Shown here in pieces: positions 1 to 4,530 of a stretch of DNA of 5,019 nt. The stretch is from Candidatus Caenarcanales bacterium. Its GTDB lineage: Bacteria > Cyanobacteriota > Vampirovibrionia > LMEP-6097. The notes below the pieces were generated by a model, which worked only from the letters and a program-made list of their open reading frames with translations, searched no databases and was not told where the DNA came from. Made by a program: the position numbers and the translations under genes. The stretch is taken from NCBI GenBank assembly GCA_021299565.1, contig JAJTHA010000198.1:1-5019 (forward strand), read 5' to 3'. The first letter of the stretch is position 1. Each line of letters begins with the position of its first letter.

Positions 1-659
1 ATATATCTGGGGTAGGACCTAGTCTGGTAGCAGCCTTACTAGAAAAAAAACTAATTAGCAATGCCTTGGATCTATATGAATTAAAAATTGAAGATATTTT
101 AGAGCTAGATAGAAAAGCAGAAAAATCTGCTAATAATGCAATTCAATCAATTGAAGCCAGTAAAACAAGAGACTTTGCTAAATTGCTTTTTGCGCTCGGC
201 ATAAAACATATTGGTAAAAATCTCGCTCTGAGCATTGCAGAATATTTCCCTGATCTCAATAGCTTAGAAGTTCAAGTACTTGAACATCAATGTAGCAATT
301 TAAACAAAATTGATGGCTTGGGAATCAAAATCACAGAATCTTTAACTGAGTTTTTCGCAAGTGATTTTTATAAAGTAATTAAACACAAAATACTTGCTCT
401 ACCCATAAGCAAAAATATCAAAAGAATAACTAGTGAAAAATTCAAGGATAAAAGTTTTGTGATCACTGGCACTCTCTCTAAATCTAGGTCTGAATTTGAG
501 ACAATTATCAAAGAGAATGGAGGCAAAATATCATCTTCTGTTTCCAAACAAACGAGTTATTTGCTATGCGGAGATGAAGCTGGATCAAAACTTAAAAAAG
601 CAGAAGAACTAGGTGTGAGCGTACTAAGTGAAGATGATTTTCTAATACTGTTACAATAG
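1..659 (+). CDS. ligA: NAD+-dependent DNA ligase LigA, C-terminal part (5' end outside window)
   Basis: LigA seals nicks in DNA during replication and repair, using NAD+ to form a ligase-AMP intermediate. Only about 218 residues are visible, open from base 3 and ending in TAG at 657-659; the adenylation domain, OB fold and zinc finger lie to the left. What remains is the helix-hairpin-helix domain and the BRCT domain. HhH-type motifs are ISGVGPSLV (visible residues 1-9), AEKSANNAIQSIEASK (39-54), LLFALGIKHIG (61-71) and IDGLGIKITESL (103-114). The BRCT domain runs from about 143 to the end, with FVITGTL, the GGK turn, SVSKQTSYLLCGDEAGSKL and a final SEDDFLILL. The second HhH has DRKAEKSA where many family members have a Gly-containing hairpin (GFxEKSA). 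The TTG at 66 would allow a shorter reading, but homology clearly continues upstream, so this is an edge truncation and not a short gene. The HIT gene follows after 4 bases. Confidence 0.96.
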   Translation, partial: ISGVGPSLVAALLEKKLISNALDLYELKIEDILELDRKAEKSANNAIQSIEASKTRDFAKLLFALGIKHIGKNLALSIAEYFPDLNSLEVQVLEHQCSNLNKIDGLGIKITESLTEFFASDFYKVIKHKILALPISKNIKRITSEKFKDKSFVITGTLSKSRSEFETIIKENGGKISSSVSKQTSYLLCGDEAGSKLKKAEELGVSVLSEDDFLILLQ

Positions 660-663
660 AAAT

Positions 664-1008
664 ATGCCAGAAGATAGTATTTTTTGCAAAATTAGAGACG
701 GTCAAATACCCACTCCAAAGCTTTTCGAAAACGATAAAGTATTTGCTATCAATGATATTAATCCAGTAGCTCCAACTCATATTTTGATTATTCCAAAACT
801 CTCAAAAGCAAATATTGATTCTTATTCAATCAGTGAATTAGATATTATTGCCTCGATGTTTGAGGTCGCAAAACAAATTATTCATGAGAAAAGACTAGAT
901 AACGGCTATCGATTAGTTATCAATTCCGGCAAAAATGGTGGTCAAACGGTAGACCATTTGCATATGCATTTACTTGCAGGCAGAGAATTCAGCTGGCCAC
1001 CTGGATAA
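664..1008 (+). CDS. hinT: HIT-family nucleotide hydrolase (HinT-like)
   Basis: A 114-residue protein, the usual size for a bacterial Hint (histidine triad nucleotide-binding) protein. These cytosolic homodimers hydrolyse purine nucleoside phosphoramidates such as AMP-lysine. Visible hallmarks are the N-terminal SIFCKIRDGQIPT (residues 5-17), the nucleotide-pocket stretch FAINDINPVAPTHILIIPK (27-45), GYRLVINSGKNGGQTVDHLH (81-100), the histidine triad H98-L-H100-M-H102, and the C-terminal GREFSWPPG that many Hint proteins share. All three triad histidines are present, so it should be active. IPKLSKAN replaces the IPKxHxxx seen in many relatives. The ATG lies 4 bases after the ligA stop with no Shine-Dalgarno sequence, suggesting translational coupling in a ligA-HIT-murT operon. 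The family call is secure; the physiological substrate is not known from sequence. Confidence 0.94.
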   Translation: MPEDSIFCKIRDGQIPTPKLFENDKVFAINDINPVAPTHILIIPKLSKANIDSYSISELDIIASMFEVAKQIIHEKRLDNGYRLVINSGKNGGQTVDHLHMHLLAGREFSWPPG

Positions 1009-1014
1009 ATAAAA

Positions 1015-2304
1015 ATGATATTAGATTTAATTGCAATAAATTTAGCCAAATCATCAGCTTATTTGGTCAAGAATCTCAGACTTGGCAATGCTTCAGCTTT
1101 ACCAGGAAGAATAGCGCTTGCGCTCAAACCTAAACTATTGAAGAATTTTACCAAGCAACTCAAAAACTCAAAACACGCTTACATGATAACTGGCACTAAT
1201 GGCAAAACGACTACCACTGGCTTGCTGAAACAAATTTGCATTGAAGATCAAAAAAACTCCAACAACAATCCTTATCTAATATGCAACGATATGGGTGCTA
1301 ATTTATATTATGGAATCGTTGCTGAATTAGTACATTCAAGTGATATTTCCGGTTTACTCAAAAGCCAAAACTATACTCTTGAAGTAGATGAAGCTGCTTT
1401 CGTGAAAGTAAGCAAAGAGATTAAAGCTAAAAGTATAATTGTTACTAATATTTTCAGGGACCAATTAGATCGTTTTGGTGAATTAGATAGCACTCAAAAG
1501 CTCATCTGCACTGGGATTGACAATGCGCTCAAAGACAATCAACAAAAATTACAGCTAATTCTTAATGCAAACGACGCAAGAGTTTCTCAAATACCGGAAC
1601 ACCTCACGACTAAACCAGAAAAAATATTTTATTATTCAGTGATTGAAAAAGATTTCGAAGATCTTGATGGTAAATCTGAAACCAAGACCAAAGGAGATTT
1701 TATATGCGAGATTATCGAATCGCATGATGATATTTCTCAAGTGAAATTCATTGTTGATCAAAAAGAAATATTGGTTGATATCGCACTACCTGGCACCTAC
1801 AATATTTACAACGCAACTGCAGCTGCAGCTGCAGCTTATTATCAAGGAATCAGTCTTGAAAATATCAAAAAAGGGATAGAGAATTACCATTCAATTTTTG
1901 GCAGATCAGAAACCAAAAAAATCAACAATAAAGAACTCAAAATCTTTCTAATCAAAAATCCTACAGGCTGCACTGAAGTCATCAAGCACCTTTGCAAAAC
2001 TACAGTAGAAGATTATTTGATAATCATCAACGATGACTATGCTGACGGCAAGGATATTTCCTGGTTATGGGATGCACGTTTTGATTACCTTGCAAAAAGC
2101 TCCAATGCCAAAAACTTTTTATGTTCGGGTCATAGAGCCTATGACATGGCTGTTAGATTAAAATATGCCGGAGTTGATAGCAGCAGAATCAAAGTTATTC
2201 CTGATATCAAACAGGCTCTTGAGTATATAATCCAAGAAAAAGCCCAGACAATAAACATCTTGCCTACATATACTGCGCTTTTGGAATTAGAGAAGTTAAT
2301 TTAA
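1015..2304 (+). CDS. murT: MurT-like Mur ligase with DUF1727 domain (lipid II isoglutaminyl synthase ligase subunit)
   Basis: MurT is the ATP-dependent subunit of the MurT/GatD complex, which amidates the alpha-carboxyl of D-glutamate in the peptidoglycan stem of lipid II; GatD supplies ammonia from glutamine. The 429 residues match usual MurT length. Visible motifs are the P-loop TGTNGKTTTT (59-68), LEVDEA (122-127), TNIFRDQLDRFGELD (144-158), LPGTYNIYNATAAAAAA (258-274), then the DUF1727 signatures LIKNPTGCTEV (312-322), NDDYADGKDISWLWD (339-353), SGHRAYDMAVRLKYAGV (371-387) and LPTYTALLEL (416-425). The DUF1727 domain separates it from MurC/D/E/F and FolC. In characterised MurT an aspartate from this domain completes the GatD catalytic triad; an Asp in the 339-353 motif is a candidate here. 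The middle segment (about 200-255) has only one cysteine, so the four-cysteine zinc ribbon of S. aureus MurT is absent. No gatD follows. The ATG is 6 bases after the HIT stop, without a Shine-Dalgarno sequence. Confidence 0.9.
   Translation: MILDLIAINLAKSSAYLVKNLRLGNASALPGRIALALKPKLLKNFTKQLKNSKHAYMITGTNGKTTTTGLLKQICIEDQKNSNNNPYLICNDMGANLYYGIVAELVHSSDISGLLKSQNYTLEVDEAAFVKVSKEIKAKSIIVTNIFRDQLDRFGELDSTQKLICTGIDNALKDNQQKLQLILNANDARVSQIPEHLTTKPEKIFYYSVIEKDFEDLDGKSETKTKGDFICEIIESHDDISQVKFIVDQKEILVDIALPGTYNIYNATAAAAAAYYQGISLENIKKGIENYHSIFGRSETKKINNKELKIFLIKNPTGCTEVIKHLCKTTVEDYLIIINDDYADGKDISWLWDARFDYLAKSSNAKNFLCSGHRAYDMAVRLKYAGVDSSRIKVIPDIKQALEYIIQEKAQTINILPTYTALLELEKLI
1819..1836 (+). repeat. Short tandem hexamer (GCAGCT)x3 inside murT
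   Basis: Three perfect copies of GCAGCT encode alternating Ala codons (residues 269-274 of MurT), right after the conserved YNIYNAT motif. MurT and other Mur ligases normally have an alanine run here (YNxxNAxAA), so selection on the protein explains it, but a perfect 18-base repeat could change length by slippage. Confidence 0.6.
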
Positions 2305-2307
2305 GAA

Positions 2308-2664
2308 CTATTTAGCTACTGCAACTTTTGCTGTTTCAACGATTTTTGCAAAAGCATTAGGATCGTTAGCAGCAATTTCTGCAAGCATTTTACGATTCAA
2401 AGCAATATTTGATTTTTTCAAAGCACCAATTAGTTTGCTGTAAGAAATGTTTTGTTCATTTGATGCTGCGTTAATACGTTGTATCCACAAGCCTCTGAAG
2501 TCGCGTTTTTTAAGACGACGATCTGTATAAGCTCTTTTTAGGGCACGCATCATAGCTTGCATTGCAGCTCTGAAGAAATTACCACGTCCACCTTTAAATC
2601 CTTTAGTGATTTTTAGGACCTTTTTGTGTCTTTTTCTATTTACGTTACCTCTTGTGACTCTCAT
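2308..2664 (-). CDS. rplT: 50S ribosomal protein L20
   Basis: L20 binds 23S rRNA early in assembly of the large ribosomal subunit. The 118-residue length is standard. Conserved family stretches are RGNVNRKRHKKVLKITKGFKG (2-22, basic rRNA-binding extension), ALKRAYTDRRLKKRDFRGLW (41-60), IQRINAAS (61-68), SYSKLIGALKK (74-84) and LNRKMLAEIAANDPNAFAKI (88-107). The variant GGRGNFFR (25-32) replaces the more usual GxRSxLYR-type sequence. Start ATG at 2664 is preceded by AAAAGG with an 8-base spacer, the clearest ribosome-binding site in the window. It lies 23 bases downstream of rpmI and is surely co-transcribed with it. L20 represses its own operon in E. coli and B. subtilis through the mRNA leader; no comparable leader is visible here. 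Its TAG stop is 3 bases from the convergent murT stop. Confidence 0.98.
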   Translation of the reverse strand: MRVTRGNVNRKRHKKVLKITKGFKGGRGNFFRAAMQAMMRALKRAYTDRRLKKRDFRGLWIQRINAASNEQNISYSKLIGALKKSNIALNRKMLAEIAANDPNAFAKIVETAKVAVAK

Positions 2665-2672
2665 GATTAAAA

Positions 2673-2678
2673 CCTTTT
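2673..2678 (-). promoter_or_regulatory. Ribosome-binding site of rplT
   Basis: AAAAGG on the minus strand, 8 bases before the rplT ATG. It stands out because the ATG starts of the HIT gene, murT and rpmI have no such motif. Confidence 0.6.
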
Positions 2679-2687
2679 AAACTAAAT

Positions 2688-2900
2688 TTATTTTGCGTAT
2701 TTCTTATATGGGAAAAATTGCATTGTTCTATCCATATGCTCTTCAGGAACTTGGCCCTCATTCGTTCTTAATTTTCTTTTACGACTAGAAGACATATGAG
2801 TATTTATGTGCTTAATACCAGATCTTTTGAACATTAATTTTCCAGTTCTGGTTAATTTGAAGCGTTTTTTTGCTGCTTTATTTGTTTTTTGCTTTGGCAT
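2688..2900 (-). CDS. rpmI: 50S ribosomal protein L35
   Basis: L35 is a small basic protein of the large ribosomal subunit. The start chosen is the ATG at 2900, giving 70 residues beginning MPKQKTNKAAKKRFKLTRTG, which matches the almost invariant MPKxKTxKAAxKRFxxTxxGK opening of the family. The in-frame ATG at 2927 would add nine residues (MDLLQSSIC) with no counterpart in L35 and would start upstream of the likely promoter. The middle is rich in Lys and Arg (SSSRKRKLRTNEGQ), and the family's terminal LPY-like motif appears as FFPYKKYAK. It forms a two-gene operon with rplT. infC, which usually precedes rpmI, is not present: the upstream neighbour is divergent. No Shine-Dalgarno sequence lies before the ATG. 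Confidence 0.96.
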   Translation of the reverse strand: MPKQKTNKAAKKRFKLTRTGKLMFKRSGIKHINTHMSSSRKRKLRTNEGQVPEEHMDRTMQFFPYKKYAK

Positions 2901-2911
2901 ACAGATTGATG

Positions 2912-2920
2912 ATTGTAGCA
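2912..2920 (-). promoter_or_regulatory. Putative extended -10 promoter of rpmI-rplT
   Basis: The minus strand reads TGCTACAAT, a TGn extended -10 with a TACAAT hexamer (5 of 6 to TATAAT). A well-spaced -35 is not evident; TTAACA at 2932-2937 is only 14 bases away. Initiation 6-7 bases downstream would fall near 2905, about 5 bases before the rpmI ATG, implying a nearly leaderless mRNA. Prediction from pattern only. Confidence 0.45.
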
Positions 2921-2941
2921 AATCCATGCATTGTTAATGAC

Positions 2942-2954
2942 CTTAAAGTTTAAG
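2942..2954. repeat. Inverted repeat CTTAAA-G-TTTAAG
   Basis: A perfect 6-base inverted repeat with a single central base, just upstream of the rpmI promoter. The one-base spacer excludes an RNA hairpin, so if it functions it would be a protein-binding site. In such A+T-rich DNA, chance is a real alternative. Confidence 0.35.
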
Positions 2955-2966
2955 AATTCCTGTAAA

Positions 2967-3018
2967 TAGACTAATTCAAGCTACCGTTTTGCCAAAACGA
3001 AGTTTCTAAACAAGTCTA
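2967..3018. repeat. Nested inverted repeats between divergent promoters
   Basis: An inner perfect hairpin CGTTTT-GCC-AAAACG (2985-2999) is enclosed by an outer matching pair TAGACT (2967-2972) and AGTCTA (3013-3018). The inner stem has no following T-run on either strand, so it is not a classical terminator. It lies upstream of both predicted promoters and is probably not transcribed from either, favouring a protein-binding or DNA-structure role, or chance. Confidence 0.4.
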
Positions 3019-3024
3019 AGTCCC

Positions 3025-3037
3025 TGCTACAATTGTA
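3025..3037 (+). promoter_or_regulatory. Putative extended -10 promoter with overlapping palindrome
   Basis: TGCTACAAT at 3025-3033 is an extended -10 identical to that of rpmI on the other strand; no good -35 is seen. The hexamer is the left half of a perfect palindrome TACAATTGTA (3028-3037). This fits the TACAnnTGTA pattern known for BlaI/CopY-type repressor operators, so repressor occlusion of the -10 is possible but unproven. Transcription would begin near 3040, about 19 bases before the ATG at 3059. Confidence 0.4.
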
Positions 3038-3042
3038 AAGCG

Positions 3043-3060
3043 ATATTACACAAGTAATAT
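3043..3060 (+). repeat. Perfect 7-bp inverted repeat overlapping a start codon
   Basis: ATATTAC-ACAA-GTAATAT is a perfect 7-base stem with a 4-base loop. It sits just after the predicted transcription start, and its last two bases are the AT of the ATG at 3059. It could be an operator immediately downstream of the promoter, or a 5' mRNA hairpin that hides the start codon. All stem pairs but one are A-T, so the RNA form would be weak. Confidence 0.45.
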
Positions 3061-3159
3061 GAAAAAAGGATAAAAATAAACCCCATACTGGCTAGCCCAA
3101 ATAACATTGGCCTGCAGCTTAGCCCTGCTATTAAGCAAGAACGCCAAAAAAAGCAAGAA

Positions 3160-4530
3160 GTGATATTTACTGACCCGCCTGTAAAATCGCTAACTATTCC
3201 TTTGATACAAAACATACAACTCGACCATAGTTTTGCTTGGATAGGTACTTGGTCGATGCTCGGCAAGTTAATAATTAGCTTCTTGAAAAAAGATAAACCC
3301 GATAACGAGGATGGTTTTGATGCGCTCGAGTTTATTGACGAAATGCTCAAAAAAGTTAGGCAGCTTTGTCAATATTCTATTCACGCCAGACCTGGATTTG
3401 GACTAAGAAAACCAGATGATATCGCTTCAGATGCTGTTCATAATATAGAAGCCTTTGCACTTGGCAAATCTGTTTACAATTTGAATGCATTTTGGGCCCC
3501 TTGGTTAGGATTAGCAAAACCTTTATTAGATAAAAGTTTATTTGGGGGAATACCACTTCGATTTGTCGAGTTCGTTGATGACACCATTGGCAAAATCACC
3601 AATATGTTTTGGAATATTCGAAGAATCTCCCTGGGGCTAATTCCCTATGATGGCGGTACAAACTCAGAATCGCTCGCAGAAAAACAAGAAGAAGTAAGAA
3701 GTTTTGTTGGATACATGCTTAGTAATTATTTACTTAAACCTCTAGGCATAATGAACAAAAGGATTTTTGGTAGCTTTCTGGATCTCGCTCAGGATTTAAG
3801 TTATAACTTCAATAGAGATAAATTTTATGATCTATTGAGAAGCTCTGCTAAAAACTATTGGGGTAATATCAAAGCTCTTTTTTCTGCTCGTTACGAATGT
3901 CCTCATGAAAACGGCAAAACAAAAATCATAGGAGAAGAAGAACCTGAGAATCATCATTTATACGTAAGGTCCAAAATCCTAAGTAAGTTAATGAGCTTCT
4001 GGGCTGGTTTAGGAGGGACTATGTTAAACAGCTCCAGCATGGGTCTTGATTTGATAGCGAAAATATTTAATAGCGAAAAATTACAAAAAACCTCTAACTA
4101 CTTAACTGATTTAGCAAATGGTCTAATGGCGTGCGTTTATATGACTGGTGAAATTCCTGCCAATATCAACGAATTTTATAAAAAGTGGAAAGCCAATCCT
4201 AGACAAGATTATAGAAATCTATTTGTCGCGGGAATAGGATTTCTTGGTATGCTGTATCGCATGCGAGTCGTGCCTGGAATCAGCTTCGCGATGAAAGCAA
4301 TCGGGATCAAACCTATTCTAGAACAATGGAGCAAACAATTAGAAAACTTATTCTTACTGTTCTTCTCATACAATAGACTAGTACTGCATAATGACGAGCG
4401 TAAACGAGCTGAAGCGGTTTCTTCAATTGAAGATATTCACAAGACCGAATCACTTCAAAGTTTAACAAGGCAGATGATTTTGCCACTGAGGGTTCTACTC
4501 AAAGATCCAGAAGTGACTTATCCACACTAG
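3160..4530 (+). CDS. Uncharacterised protein, unknown function; true start probably upstream near 3059
   Basis: I do not recognise this 456-residue protein. From GTG 3160 it shows no signal peptide and no clear transmembrane helix. The longest hydrophobic runs are short: LGKLIISFL (34-42), LFVAGIGFLGMLY (354-366) and LFLLFF (397-402). Much of the rest looks like amphipathic helix with many Trp and Phe, which suggests a helical or membrane-associated protein. A polar loop at 245-270 holds C247, H249, H265 and H266. The GTG is a weak start: the frame stays open upstream to 3058 and encodes protein-like sequence (NPILASPNNIGLQLS). An ATG at 3059 would join this frame if the A6 run at 3062-3067 had one more A, giving a protein of about 490 residues beginning MKKRIKINPIL. 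Otherwise ATA 3076, preceded by AAGGA, might start it. Its 3' end overlaps the convergent asparaginase gene by 32 bases. Coding is supported by length and by neighbour-like composition; function is unknown. Confidence 0.75.
   Translation: MIFTDPPVKSLTIPLIQNIQLDHSFAWIGTWSMLGKLIISFLKKDKPDNEDGFDALEFIDEMLKKVRQLCQYSIHARPGFGLRKPDDIASDAVHNIEAFALGKSVYNLNAFWAPWLGLAKPLLDKSLFGGIPLRFVEFVDDTIGKITNMFWNIRRISLGLIPYDGGTNSESLAEKQEEVRSFVGYMLSNYLLKPLGIMNKRIFGSFLDLAQDLSYNFNRDKFYDLLRSSAKNYWGNIKALFSARYECPHENGKTKIIGEEEPENHHLYVRSKILSKLMSFWAGLGGTMLNSSSMGLDLIAKIFNSEKLQKTSNYLTDLANGLMACVYMTGEIPANINEFYKKWKANPRQDYRNLFVAGIGFLGMLYRMRVVPGISFAMKAIGIKPILEQWSKQLENLFLLFFSYNRLVLHNDERKRAEAVSSIEDIHKTESLQSLTRQMILPLRVLLKDPEVTYPH

Noticed and set aside
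66..659. Separate small BRCT/HhH protein starting at TTG 66
   Set aside because: The same frame is open to the left edge and encodes the preceding LigA motif (ISGVGPSLV), so the gene is cut by the window.
592..780. 62-residue minus-strand reading frame
   Set aside because: It lies antisense to the ligA end and the HIT gene, both clearly coding, and its translation has no recognisable features.
1015..2304. FolC, MurE or cyanophycin synthetase identity for the Mur-ligase gene
   Set aside because: The C-terminal DUF1727 motifs (NPTG, DGKDISWLWD, LPTYTALL) and the N-terminal layout are specific to MurT.
2901..2927. Longer L35 starting at ATG 2927
   Set aside because: The extra nine residues do not fit L35, whose family begins MPKxKT, and the likely -10 box lies inside this segment.
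2985..2999. Rho-independent terminator at CGTTTT-GCC-AAAACG
   Set aside because: There is no T-run after the stem on either strand, and no gene ends nearby; both neighbours start there.
2901..3058. tRNA, riboswitch or small RNA gene in the divergent intergenic region
   Set aside because: No T-loop motif, cloverleaf or known riboswitch core is visible; only the promoters and inverted repeats described.
3027..3350. 107-residue minus-strand reading frame with a Ser-rich N-terminus and hydrophobic C-terminus
   Set aside because: It overlaps the rightward promoter and the coding region of the long plus-strand gene; its composition is what antisense of that gene would give.
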